DNA of 30,186 nt, from positions 1 to 30,186 of the forward strand of contig CAKTQE010000022.1 in NCBI GenBank assembly GCA_934593275.1, written 5' to 3'. Made by a program: the position numbers and the translations under genes. The DNA is from an uncultured Oscillospiraceae bacterium (lineage in GTDB: Bacteria > Bacillota > Clostridia > Oscillospirales > Oscillospiraceae). Numbering within the stretch: position 1 is the first letter of the stretch; each line of letters begins with the position of its first letter. Of this stretch, positions 1 to 8,165 are shown piece after piece. Below the pieces are notes generated by a model that saw nothing but the letters and a program-made list of their open reading frames with translations, did no database searches and was not told the DNA's origin.

Positions 1-1614
1 GCGGAGATCGTGCGGCAGATTTTTGACCTGTACAACAACCAGGGCTGGGGCTACAAGAAAATCGCCAACTACCTGACAGAGCAGGGCATCCCCACTCCCC
101 GGATGTCGGAGCAGATGCGCAAGGAAGCGGCTGGGGAACCCACCAGCCGGAAAACCAAGGCCGCCTGGGCCATCGTCACGGTGCAGGGGATTTTAGACAA
201 TGATTTTTATATCGGCACCTTCCGCCAGGCCAAATACACCCGGGCCAAAATCAACGGCAAGGATGTGAAACGGGACGAGGAGGAGCATATCGTCATTGAG
301 AACCACCACCAGCCCATTATCGACTACCGCACCTTTGCCACCACCCGGGCCCTCCGGGAGAAGCGTTCCACCGCCAATTACCGGGGCGTGAAGAAGTACG
401 ACAACGTGTACTCCGGCTTCCTGTTCTGCGGCGACTGCGGCAGCCCCATGTTTGCCATGAGCCGCAGGGATTTGAGTGCCGCCTACACCTGCGGCACCTA
501 CCACCGCCGGGGCCGTTCCGGGTGCAGCTCCCACCACATCCGGGTGGACAAGCTGGACGAGCTGCTGAAAATCTATGTGCGGCGGGTCATGGAGCATTCC
601 CATGCCATGCTGGAAGAACTGAACGCCGAACTGGCACGGCAGGATTCCGATGTGGTGGAAACGGAGCAATCCGCCGACCATCTGGCCCAGGTCATGGAGG
701 AGCTGCGGGAGGAGCTGAAAGCCACCAAGCGGCAGCGCATCCGGGACATGGTAAAGCACCCGGAGCAGGAGGAGCTTCTGGCGGAGACCTATGACGAGCT
801 GGAAGCCGACCTGCAAAAGAAGATCGAGGGGCTGGATCACCAGATCGGTATGCTCTCGGACAAGCGGAACACCATCATTCAGGCGGGGCGTGCCGCCAAA
901 ACCGCCATGGAGGTATTCGGGGACATTCTTTCCAAGGAAACGTTGGAACGAAACGATTTAGAACTGCTGATAGAGCGCATCGACGTATTTGAGGATCGGC
1001 TGGAGATCCGGCTCCACAGCGATGTGGACACCCTGCTCCACGTCAACCAGGGAGACATTGCTGTAAATTTTAATTCCGGCACGGAAAATAGCGAAAATAC
1101 ACTGATTCAGTCCTCTAAAAACCACGAGGACAAGGTTTTCCGTGTCAATGTTATCAGTGACGGCGACCCTCTGGAGATTTATACGGAGAAAGACGGTGGG
1201 GTGATTTTTCGGAAGTACTCGCCCATGGGGGATTTGCAGGAGTTTGCGGGGCAGATGTGTGAGTCCATTTCGGCGGCTACGGGGCATATTGCGGCCATTG
1301 CGGACCGGGACGGGATCATTGCGCTGCATGGGGTGCCGCGGAAAGAGCTGCTGGACAAGCCCAATTCGCCGGAGTTGGAGCGGCTGATGGAGCAGCGGAA
1401 GAATTATCTGTTTAAGGCTGGGGACAGTCCCATTTGGCCGGCCCAGGGGGAAGAAAAGTACCATCTGGGGGTGGCGGCACCGATTTTGTCCCAGGGGGAT
1501 CTGATGGGGAGTGTTTTATTGCTGCTGGGAGAGCAGGACAAGCCTTTGGAGCCGGGGGATCAAGCCCTTGCCCGGGCGGTGGCGGGATTTTTGGGAAAGC
1601 AGATGGAAAGTTAA
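1..1614 (+). CDS. Large serine recombinase (5' end outside window) fused in frame to the C-terminal part of SpoVT
   Basis: The frame is open at the left edge, so the catalytic resolvase domain with its serine lies upstream of the window. Counting from the GTG codon at 10, residues 1-115 resemble the Recombinase domain. A zinc ribbon follows with C140, C143, C161 and C172, then a charged coiled coil (about 195-290) as in DUF4368-type integrases of Clostridia mobile elements. From residue 385 the protein changes to SpoVT: GDPLEIYTEKDGG, then KYSP, then the GAF-like part ending in AGFLGKQMES. SpoVT of Bacillus has 178 residues, with GDPLEI near residue 30, and here 150 residues remain, which matches loss of only the first ~29. 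There is no stop or frameshift at the junction. The recombinase role is clear. Whether the chimera is functional is unknown. Confidence 0.85.
   Translation, partial: AEIVRQIFDLYNNQGWGYKKIANYLTEQGIPTPRMSEQMRKEAAGEPTSRKTKAAWAIVTVQGILDNDFYIGTFRQAKYTRAKINGKDVKRDEEEHIVIENHHQPIIDYRTFATTRALREKRSTANYRGVKKYDNVYSGFLFCGDCGSPMFAMSRRDLSAAYTCGTYHRRGRSGCSSHHIRVDKLDELLKIYVRRVMEHSHAMLEELNAELARQDSDVVETEQSADHLAQVMEELREELKATKRQRIRDMVKHPEQEELLAETYDELEADLQKKIEGLDHQIGMLSDKRNTIIQAGRAAKTAMEVFGDILSKETLERNDLELLIERIDVFEDRLEIRLHSDVDTLLHVNQGDIAVNFNSGTENSENTLIQSSKNHEDKVFRVNVISDGDPLEIYTEKDGGVIFRKYSPMGDLQEFAGQMCESISAATGHIAAIADRDGIIALHGVPRKELLDKPNSPELERLMEQRKNYLFKAGDSPIWPAQGEEKYHLGVAAPILSQGDLMGSVLLLLGEQDKPLEPGDQALARAVAGFLGKQMES
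1140..1170 (+). other. Putative integration junction (attR-like) between recombinase gene and spoVT
   Basis: Similarity switches within these bases from recombinase-type sequence (FRVNVIS) to the SpoVT motif GDPLEIY at 1162. Large serine recombinases usually insert next to their own gene with a 2-bp core, and this junction lies exactly at the 3' end of the recombinase. The bases just left of it (about 1060-1160) are visibly richer in A and T than those on either side. The exact core cannot be set without the other end of the element. Confidence 0.6.
1162..1614 (+). pseudogene. spoVT: 3' fragment of spoVT (stage V sporulation regulator)
   Basis: SpoVT is a forespore transcription regulator made of an N-terminal AbrB DNA-binding swapped-hairpin domain and a C-terminal GAF domain. 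The first ~29 residues, which form most of the AbrB domain, are missing and replaced by the recombinase. The second half of the AbrB motif, the KYSP linker, the conserved GH...DRD stretch, the LERLMEQR helix, the GS/VLLL strand and the final GFLGKQMES are all present. If the element is intact, the missing 5' codons should lie at its far end, upstream of this window. Without excision the gene is disrupted. I am confident of the family and less so of whether it is a dead remnant or restorable. Confidence 0.75.
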
Positions 1615-1625
1615 AGGCCTTTTGA

Positions 1626-1654
1626 TTGACACAAGGAGAAAAATAGAGTATTTT
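1626..1654 (+). promoter_or_regulatory. Sigma-A-type promoter of the cobalamin/tetrapyrrole operon
   Basis: A perfect -35 box TTGACA (1626-1631) is followed 17 bp later by TATTTT (1649-1654). It begins 11 bp after the spoVT stop codon, and transcription would start right at the 5' side of the cobalamin riboswitch. Confidence 0.75.
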
Positions 1655-1659
1655 ATAGA

Positions 1660-1815
1660 GGATATAGACACAAGTCCCCTTTGGGGATAAAGGGAATTCG
1701 GTGAAAGGCCGAAGCGAACCCGTCACTGTAACGGAGGAGCGACCGCGAAAAGCCATTGGGAAACCGAGAAGGCCGCGGCGTGATGATCCGGAGCCAGGAA
1801 ACCTGCTTGTGCCGG
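1660..1815 (+). promoter_or_regulatory. Cobalamin riboswitch
   Basis: Typical conserved elements appear in order: AAGGGAATTCGGTGAAA near 1690, the CGTCACTGTAACGG core near 1722, and the B12 box GAGCCAGGAAACCTGC at 1791-1806. Helix P1 can form between CACAAG (1669-1674) and CTTGTG (1806-1811). It lies just after a good promoter and ahead of an intrinsic terminator and the cbiK-cbiL gene. Binding of adenosylcobalamin would be expected to favour termination, which would repress the whole downstream operon. Confidence 0.93.
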
Positions 1816-1892
1816 GAGGGGCTTGCCCCTCGGCAAAAAATCAAGGCTGCGGTGTTCGGCCCTTGGATGATCGAGCAGAGATGTTCTGTTAT

Positions 1893-1920
1893 CGGGCGGC
1901 CTTTTGGGCTGCCCGTTTTT
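1893..1920 (+). terminator. Riboswitch-controlled intrinsic terminator
   Basis: CGGGCGGCC (1893-1901) pairs with GGCTGCCCG (1907-1915) over nine base pairs with one G-U pair, followed by five T. It is 28 bp before the cbiK start codon, in the usual place for the expression platform of a transcriptional cobalamin riboswitch. Confidence 0.8.
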
Positions 1921-1947
1921 GTCCGCCGCAGAAGAAAGGAAAAGAGC

Positions 1948-3411
1948 ATGAAAAAAGCGATTTTGGTGGTCTCTTTTGGGACTTCCTACCAGGATACCCT
2001 GGAAAAGACCATTCTGGCAACGGAAAAAGACATTGCCCGGGCGTTCCCCGGCTGGGAGATCCGGCGGGCCTTTACCAGCGGCGTGATTCTTAAAAAGCTG
2101 CGCCTTCGGGACGGTCTGGCCATTGACAATGTGTCCCAGGCCATGGCCCGGTTGGAGGAACAGGGCTTTACCCATGTGGCGGTACAGCCCACCCATGTGA
2201 TGCACGGGGAGGAATATGAAAAGCTGGTGGGGCAGTTGGAGCCGTTTCGCTGCCGGATGCAGTTTTCCCTGGGTGCGCCGCTGCTCCACGGCCAGGAGGA
2301 CTATGAGGCGGTATCCAAGGCCCTGCTTTCCTGGCTGCCATCTATGGAGCGGGACGAGGCTCTGGTTCTCATGGGCCACGGCACCCCCCACTTTGCCAAT
2401 GCCGCCTACGGCCAGTTGGAGCAGAATTTGCAGGACCTAAGTGACCGGGTATATGTTGCCACGGTGGAGGGGTATCCCACCCTGGACCGGGTAAAGGCTC
2501 GGCTGGCCCAGAGACCGGAAATCAAGAAGCTGACCCTGGCCCCCTTTATGCTGGTGGCGGGGGACCATGCCCGGAACGACTTGGCAGGGGAGGAGGACTC
2601 CTGGAAAACGGAGCTACAGGCCAGGGGCTACGCCGTCCGGTGCTTGCTGCAGGGCCTGGGGGAATGCCCCGGCATCCGGCAGGTGTTTGTGCAGCATTGC
2701 GCCAAGGCTGTAGAGGAATTACATACGGAGGGCAAGCTCTGGGGCGTGGGTGTCGGCCCGGGCGACCCGGAACTGCTGACTCTGAAAGCCGCCAGAGTGC
2801 TGGAACAGGCCGATGTGATTCTGGCCCCGGATACGGGAAAAGCGGATAAAACCGCCCTGAACATCATCAGAAACTACCTAAAGGGCAAGACCCCCGTTCT
2901 GGTCTCCACCCCCATGACCCGGGACAAAGACCGGCTGCAAAAAGCCTATGCCCAGGCCGCCCAGAACATTATGGCCCTGCTGGACCAAGGCAAGCAAGTG
3001 GCCTTTATCACCCTGGGGGATGCCACGGTGTATTCTACTTATATGTACATTCACGATATTGTCCGCGCCCATGGCTACGCCGTGGAGGTGGTACCCGGCG
3101 TTCCCTCGTTCTGCGCCGCGGCGGCACGGCTGAATATTTCTCTGTGCCAGGGGGACGAGCCGCTGCTGGTGATCCCCGCTTCCCATGACCCGGAGAAGCT
3201 ATTGGACGTTCCCGCCAACAAGGTCTTTATGAAAGCCGGTTCTGCCATCCTGGATTTAAAAAAGACTTTGGAGCAGCGGGACATGCTGGGGAATGCCGCC
3301 ATGGTGGAAAATTGCAGCATGGAAACGGAACGGGTCTACCCGGATTTCCGGGACTTGAAAGAAACCACCGGCTATTTCTCCCTGGTCATCGTAAAGGAGG
3401 GCCGGGAATGA
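1948..3411 (+). CDS. cbiK-cbiL: Fused sirohydrochlorin cobaltochelatase CbiK / cobalt-factor II C20-methyltransferase CbiL
   Basis: This 487-residue protein joins two steps of the anaerobic cobalamin pathway: cobalt insertion into sirohydrochlorin and methylation at C20 to give cobalt-factor III. Residues 1-255 are CbiK, with the metal-binding H144 (MGHGTPH), E174 (VEGYPTLD) and H207 (AGDHARND) at almost the same places as in the Salmonella enzyme. There is no signal peptide, so it is cytoplasmic. Residues 263-487 are a SAM-dependent tetrapyrrole methylase starting with GVGVGPGDPELLTLKA, the CbiL/CobI subtype. The ATG at 1948 was chosen because AGAAAGGA precedes it. The same frame is open upstream through the riboswitch, but CbiK starts at MKKAILVVSFG. 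The stop overlaps the next start (ATGA). Confidence 0.9.
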   Translation: MKKAILVVSFGTSYQDTLEKTILATEKDIARAFPGWEIRRAFTSGVILKKLRLRDGLAIDNVSQAMARLEEQGFTHVAVQPTHVMHGEEYEKLVGQLEPFRCRMQFSLGAPLLHGQEDYEAVSKALLSWLPSMERDEALVLMGHGTPHFANAAYGQLEQNLQDLSDRVYVATVEGYPTLDRVKARLAQRPEIKKLTLAPFMLVAGDHARNDLAGEEDSWKTELQARGYAVRCLLQGLGECPGIRQVFVQHCAKAVEELHTEGKLWGVGVGPGDPELLTLKAARVLEQADVILAPDTGKADKTALNIIRNYLKGKTPVLVSTPMTRDKDRLQKAYAQAAQNIMALLDQGKQVAFITLGDATVYSTYMYIHDIVRAHGYAVEVVPGVPSFCAAAARLNISLCQGDEPLLVIPASHDPEKLLDVPANKVFMKAGSAILDLKKTLEQRDMLGNAAMVENCSMETERVYPDFRDLKETTGYFSLVIVKEGRE

Positions 3412-4829
3412 GCCTACTGATGTCCGGCCTGGATTGCCACCGGGCAGGGGTGGCCCTGCGGGAAACCCTGGCCTTTTCCGGGGAACAGGCAGCAAAGCTT
3501 TTAAGCTGGCTCGCCCAGCAGCCGGGGGTGGAGGGCTGTGTGCTGCTTTCCACCTGCAATCGGACGGAGCTTTATCTCAGCGGCGACCCCCAATGCAGCC
3601 CCTGGCAGCTGCTGTGCCGGGGGGCAAAGGCCCCGGAAGCGGCTCTGGCTCCCTTTTTCACCACCCGGGTGGGGGAGGAAGCGGCACTGCATCTCATGGA
3701 AGTGGCCTGTGGACTCCACTCCCAGATCTTAGGAGAGGATCAGATCATCACCCAGGTGCGGCTATCCATGGAACGAAGCCAGGAATGCCGGACTTTAGAC
3801 CCGAGCCTTGCGGCCCTGTTCCGCCACGCCGTTACCGCCGGGAAGCGGGCCAGGACGGAAGTGCATCTGGCCCGGGGCATTCCCTCCATGGGTACTAAGT
3901 GTCGGGAAATCCTGGAACGGGAACTCCGGGGCCTTTCTGACAAGCGGGTGCTGGTCATCGGCAACGGTCAGATGGGCCGTTTGGCGGCGGAGATTTTGCA
4001 GGAGGCCGGGGCAAAGGTTCAGGTGACCCTGCGAACCTACCGCCACGGGGAGACGGTGATCCCCCGGGGCTGCGGAACGGTGGGGTATGAAGACCGGCTG
4101 GAAGCCCTGGAGGGGGCTGATGCCCTGGTGTCCGCCACCACCAGCCCCCACTATACATTGACAAAAGAACAGCTGTTGACCCTGAAAACGCCTCCCAAAG
4201 TGGCGGTAGACCTGGCAGTGCCCCGGGATATTGACCCGGCGTGTGGGGCATTCCTCAAACTCTTTGACACCGATGCCCTGGGTACCGGCGGCCCCGGCAC
4301 CGGGGAGGAGATTTCTGCCATGGAGTCCATTGCCCGGCAGGAGTTGGAGCGGTTTTTGCAGTGGCAAAAGCGGATGAAAACCGCCGAAAGAAGCCCCCGG
4401 TTCCCCCTGTTTGTGGATTTGACCGGGAAAAAGGTGGTGCTGATCGGCGGCGGGACCATTGCCTCCCGGCGGATTGCTACCTTGCGGCTGTTTGGCTGTG
4501 AAATCCTGGTGGTGGCCCCGGAGCTAAAATGCAGCCCCCAGGGGCTTACCTGGCTTTCCCGGCCCTATGCCCCCGGAGATCTGGCCGGGGCCGCCCTGGC
4601 AGTGGCGGCTACAGACAGCCGGGAAGTGAACCACGCCGTATGGCAGGAGGCCCAGGAGCGGGGCATCCCTGTATCCGTTGCGGACTGTGAAGCGGAATGC
4701 GGCTTTTATTTCCCCGCCATCTGCGCCGGGGAGGATTTGATCGCCGGGGTGGTCTCCTCCGGCAAGGATCACCACAAAACCGCCCGGGCGGCCCGGGCCA
4801 TCCGAAAGGTATTGGAGGAACTGGAATGA
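3408..4829 (+). CDS. hemA: Glutamyl-tRNA reductase fused to precorrin-2 dehydrogenase (HemA-SirC/Met8-like)
   Basis: The 473-residue protein starts tetrapyrrole synthesis by reducing glutamyl-tRNA(Glu) to glutamate-1-semialdehyde. The nucleophile C50 lies in STCNRTELY, followed by the GLHSQILGEDQI signature and a Rossmann segment (VLVIGNGQMG). HemA enzymes normally end in a helical dimerisation domain of about 100 residues. Here only its first helix (about 300-328) remains. From residue 329 a second NAD-binding module follows (KVVLIGGGTIASRRIATLR, AATDSREVN with the conserved Asp, GFYFPAI), which is the SirC/CysG-N/Met8 domain that oxidises precorrin-2 to sirohydrochlorin. A ferrochelatase side activity cannot be judged. 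The gene has ATGA overlaps on both sides. Confidence 0.88.
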   Translation: MSLLMSGLDCHRAGVALRETLAFSGEQAAKLLSWLAQQPGVEGCVLLSTCNRTELYLSGDPQCSPWQLLCRGAKAPEAALAPFFTTRVGEEAALHLMEVACGLHSQILGEDQIITQVRLSMERSQECRTLDPSLAALFRHAVTAGKRARTEVHLARGIPSMGTKCREILERELRGLSDKRVLVIGNGQMGRLAAEILQEAGAKVQVTLRTYRHGETVIPRGCGTVGYEDRLEALEGADALVSATTSPHYTLTKEQLLTLKTPPKVAVDLAVPRDIDPACGAFLKLFDTDALGTGGPGTGEEISAMESIARQELERFLQWQKRMKTAERSPRFPLFVDLTGKKVVLIGGGTIASRRIATLRLFGCEILVVAPELKCSPQGLTWLSRPYAPGDLAGAALAVAATDSREVNHAVWQEAQERGIPVSVADCEAECGFYFPAICAGEDLIAGVVSSGKDHHKTARAARAIRKVLEELE

Positions 4830-5704
4830 AGATTCGTTTCGGCAGCCGGGAGAGCCGGTTGGCGGTGATCCAGAGCCAGATGGTCATGGATGCCGTGCAG
4901 GCCCACTGCCCGGAGGCAGAATTGGAGCTTGTGACCATGAAAACCACCGGGGACAAGATTTTAGACCGGACCCTGGATCAAATCGGCGGCAAGGGCCTGT
5001 TCGTCAAGGAACTGGACGTGGCTCTCCGGGAAAACCGGGTGGATTTTACCGTCCATTCTCTTAAAGATATGCCTATGGAAACCCCGGAGGATCTGCCCTT
5101 GGTGGCATTTTCCCGGCGGGAAGACCCCCGGGATGCCCTGGTGCTGCCAGAGGGCGTTACGGAACTGGACAAGGGGAAACCCATTGGCTGTTCTTCCCGG
5201 CGGCGGCAGCTGCAATTAAAGAAGCTCTACCCGGACTTTGAAATCCAGAGCGTCCGGGGCAATGTGCAGACCCGGCTGCGGAAGCTCCAGGAGGGCCAGT
5301 ATTGCGCCCTGGTGCTGGCAGCGGCGGGCCTGAAGCGGCTGGGGCTGGAAGACCGCATCAGCCGGTATTTTACGGTAGAAGAAATTCTTCCCGCCGCAGG
5401 TCAGGCCATTCTGGCAGTACAGGCCCGGGCCGGGACGGACGTTTCCCCTCTTGCGGGGTTTACAGACCCGGACAGCACCTGCTGCGCCCTGGCAGAGCGG
5501 GCCTTTGTCCGGACTTTGGACGGGGGTTGCACCTCTCCGGTGGCGGCCTACGCCCAGGTGACGGGGGATGATATGGAGATCACCGGGCTTTACGTCAGCC
5601 CGGATGAAACCGTTCTGCGCCGGGGGACCACCTGTGGCCCTAAGGAGCAGGCGGAAGCCCTGGGCCGTAGCTTGGCCCTGGAACTGAAAGGAGAATGCCC
5701 ATGA
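4826..5704 (+). CDS. hemC: Hydroxymethylbilane synthase (porphobilinogen deaminase)
   Basis: This 292-residue enzyme joins four porphobilinogens into hydroxymethylbilane in the cytoplasm. It shows GSRESRLAVIQSQ near the start, GGKGLFVKELD, the catalytic HSLKD (D81), SVRGNVQTRLRKL, and the cofactor-binding C235 in LDGGCTSPVAAY that carries the dipyrromethane. Length is normal. The start overlaps the hemA stop (ATGA at 4826-4829). The same frame extends further upstream, but homology begins at MKIRFGSRES. It feeds the adjacent HemD domain. Confidence 0.95.
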   Translation: MKIRFGSRESRLAVIQSQMVMDAVQAHCPEAELELVTMKTTGDKILDRTLDQIGGKGLFVKELDVALRENRVDFTVHSLKDMPMETPEDLPLVAFSRREDPRDALVLPEGVTELDKGKPIGCSSRRRQLQLKKLYPDFEIQSVRGNVQTRLRKLQEGQYCALVLAAAGLKRLGLEDRISRYFTVEEILPAAGQAILAVQARAGTDVSPLAGFTDPDSTCCALAERAFVRTLDGGCTSPVAAYAQVTGDDMEITGLYVSPDETVLRRGTTCGPKEQAEALGRSLALELKGECP

Positions 5705-7182
5705 GCGGCAGCGTGATTTTGGTAGGGGCCGGTCCCGGAGACCCGGGACTGCTGACCCAAAAGGGCCGTCATGCCCTGGAAAACGCCCAGGTGGTGGTGT
5801 ATGACCGGCTGGTAAGCCCCGCTATTCTGGATTTGATTCCCCCCGATGCCCAGGCCATTGACGTGGGCAAGGAATCCAGCCATCATCTGGTACCCCAGGA
5901 GGAGATCAACCGGATTTTGCTTCGGAAAGCCCAGGAGGGCTATCGGGTGGTTCGGCTGAAAGGCGGCGACCCCTTCCTCTTTGGCAGAGGTGGGGAAGAA
6001 TTGGAGCTGTTGGAGGAAGCGGGCATTCCTTTCCAGGTGGTGCCCGGTGTGACCTCGGCTCTGGCGGTACCTTGCTACGGGGGCATTCCCGTGACCCATC
6101 GGGACTATTGCTCCTCCCTGCACATCATCACCGGCCACGCCCGGGCGGGGGCAGAGCTGCATATTGATTTTGATGCCCTGCGCCGGACGAAAGGCACGCT
6201 GGTATTCTTAATGAGTGTCACCTCTCTGCCCCAGATCTGTCAGGGGCTGCTGGGGGCCGGGATGGAGCCGGAAATGCCCGCCGCCGTTATTGAGCGGGGG
6301 ACGCTGCCCGGTCAGCGGAAAGTGGTCTCCACCCTGGAAAACCTGCCCCGGGACGCGGCAGCGGCGCACATCAAAAGCCCCGCCATCATTGTGGTGGGGA
6401 AGGTCTGCCAGCTGTCAGACCGGTTTGACTGGTTTGATGCCCTGCCTTTGAAAGGAACAACAATCGTGGTGACCCGGCCCGCGGACCGCAGCGGTAGTCT
6501 CACCGGCAAACTCCGGTCCCTGGGGGCAGAGGTCATCGACTACCCCTGTATCCGCACTGTTCCCAGAGACCCGGCGGTGGAGCTGGATTTGGCCATTGGG
6601 CGGCTGCAGGAATACAAGTGCCTGGTCTTTACCAGCCCCGCGGGGCCAAATATCTTCTTTGACCGGCTCCACGCCCTGGGGAAAGATGCCCGGGCCTTGG
6701 GTGGCCTGACGGTGGCGGCCATTGGCCCCAAAACCGCCCAGGCACTAAAAAAACAGGGCATTCTCCCGGATATTGTGCCGGAAACCTATGACTCCCATCA
6801 TCTGGCAAAGGCCTTGGAGCATGTCTCCGGGCCGGTGCTTCTGTGCAGGGCAAGCAAAGGCAGCAACGCCGTGCCGGACCTTTTGAGCCAAAAGGGCATT
6901 GCTTTTGAGGATGTGGCCTGCTATGATACGGTTTATGCCAGCCCGGACCCGGAAAAGGTCATGCCGCTGCTGGATAAACCCTTGACAGTGACCTTTACCA
7001 GTGCTTCCACCGTAAGAGGCTTTGTAGAAAGTCTGCCGGATGGGGATTTCCGGAATGTGACCGGCGTGTGCATCGGAAAGCAGACCCAGGCCGAGGCCCA
7101 GAAGTATGGCATTGCCACGGTGGTTTCAGAGGAAGCCACCATGGAATCGTTGATCGAATGTATTAGAAAGAAGGAATTCTGA
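5701..7182 (+). CDS. cobA-hemD: Fused uroporphyrinogen-III C-methyltransferase / uroporphyrinogen-III synthase
   Basis: The 493-residue protein has CobA/SUMT at residues 1-245: [42 protein letters not shown] and GIPVTHRDY. This domain methylates uroporphyrinogen III at C2 and C7 to precorrin-2. Residues 250-493 are HemD, beginning [13 protein letters not shown], which closes hydroxymethylbilane to uroporphyrinogen III. An ATG also occurs at 5695, but AAGGAG (5688-5693) is too close to it and well spaced from 5701, where the ATGA overlap with hemC also lies. CobA-HemD fusions are well known in Firmicutes. With CbiK and the SirC domain it directs flux to cobalt-sirohydrochlorin. Confidence 0.93.
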   Translation: MSGSVILVGAGPGDPGLLTQKGRHALENAQVVVYDRLVSPAILDLIPPDAQAIDVGKESSHHLVPQEEINRILLRKAQEGYRVVRLKGGDPFLFGRGGEELELLEEAGIPFQVVPGVTSALAVPCYGGIPVTHRDYCSSLHIITGHARAGAELHIDFDALRRTKGTLVFLMSVTSLPQICQGLLGAGMEPEMPAAVIERGTLPGQRKVVSTLENLPRDAAAAHIKSPAIIVVGKVCQLSDRFDWFDALPLKGTTIVVTRPADRSGSLTGKLRSLGAEVIDYPCIRTVPRDPAVELDLAIGRLQEYKCLVFTSPAGPNIFFDRLHALGKDARALGGLTVAAIGPKTAQALKKQGILPDIVPETYDSHHLAKALEHVSGPVLLCRASKGSNAVPDLLSQKGIAFEDVACYDTVYASPDPEKVMPLLDKPLTVTFTSASTVRGFVESLPDGDFRNVTGVCIGKQTQAEAQKYGIATVVSEEATMESLIECIRKKEF

Positions 7183-8165
7183 TGGAAATGACCATTCGTC
7201 CCCGCAGACTCCGCTCCTGCGAGAATCTTCGCCGCATGGTGCGGGAGACCCGGGTATCCCCGGAGAGCCTGATCTACCCTTTGTTTCTCGTGGAGGGGGA
7301 GAACATCAAAGAACCCATCCCCTCTTTGGAGGGCCAGTACCGCTATTCCCCGGACCGGGTCTGTGAGGAAATTGAAAGCTGTCTGGCTTCCGGCGTCAGC
7401 CGGGTGCTGCTCTTTGGCATTCCCGCCCATAAAGATGCCCAAGGCTCTTCTGCCTGGGATCCCAATGGTGTGGTGCAGCAGGGCATTCGGGCCATTAAAG
7501 AAAAATACCCCCAGATGTACATCGTCACCGATGTGTGCATGTGCGAGTACACCGACCACGGCCACTGCGGCATTCTCCGGGGTCACGATGTAGACAACGA
7601 CAAGACCTTGGAGGTGCTGGCCAGAACCGCCCTGTCCCATGTTCAGGCCGGGGCGGATATGGTGGCTCCCTCGGACATGATGGATGGCCGCATTGCCGCC
7701 ATTCGCCAGGTGCTGGATGAAAACGGCTATGTCAATACCCCCATTATGTCCTATTCCGCCAAATATGCCTCCGCGTTCTACGGACCTTTCCGGGATGCCG
7801 CCGGTTCCGCCCCCGCCTTTGGGGACCGCCGGGGCTACCAGATGGACCCCCACAACCGGAAAGAGGCCATGAAAGAGTGCGCTCTCGATGTAGAAGAGGG
7901 TGCGGACATTCTCATGGTCAAGCCCGCCCTGAGCTACCTGGATATTATCAGGGAGTGCAGCGATGCCTTTGACCTGCCCATGGCCGCCTACTCCGTCAGC
8001 GGCGAGTATGCCATGATCAAGGCCGCCGGAAAGGCGGGTCTCATTGATGAACACCGGGTCATGTGCGAAAGCGCGCTGTCCATCTACCGGGCAGGAGCCA
8101 ACATCCTGATCACCTACTTTGCCAAAGAACTGGCAAAAGCCATGGAGAAAGGGGAACTGGGCTGA
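7182..8165 (+). CDS. hemB: Delta-aminolevulinic acid dehydratase (porphobilinogen synthase)
   Basis: This 327-residue enzyme condenses two 5-aminolevulinates into porphobilinogen. The zinc-site cysteines C119, C121 and C129 are present (DVCMCEYTDHGHCG), so it is the zinc-dependent type. The two Schiff-base lysines are K194 (SYSAKYASAFYGPFR) and K247 (ILMVKPALSYLD). The start overlaps the cobA-hemD stop by one base (TGATG), with AAGAAGGA six bases upstream. Gene order is not the order of the pathway, but all genes are translationally linked. Confidence 0.96.
   Translation: MEMTIRPRRLRSCENLRRMVRETRVSPESLIYPLFLVEGENIKEPIPSLEGQYRYSPDRVCEEIESCLASGVSRVLLFGIPAHKDAQGSSAWDPNGVVQQGIRAIKEKYPQMYIVTDVCMCEYTDHGHCGILRGHDVDNDKTLEVLARTALSHVQAGADMVAPSDMMDGRIAAIRQVLDENGYVNTPIMSYSAKYASAFYGPFRDAAGSAPAFGDRRGYQMDPHNRKEAMKECALDVEEGADILMVKPALSYLDIIRECSDAFDLPMAAYSVSGEYAMIKAAGKAGLIDEHRVMCESALSIYRAGANILITYFAKELAKAMEKGELG

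Noticed and set aside
1701..2093. Open frame across the leader of the cobalamin operon
   Set aside because: It runs through the riboswitch and terminator, which explain the sequence. The protein resembles nothing.
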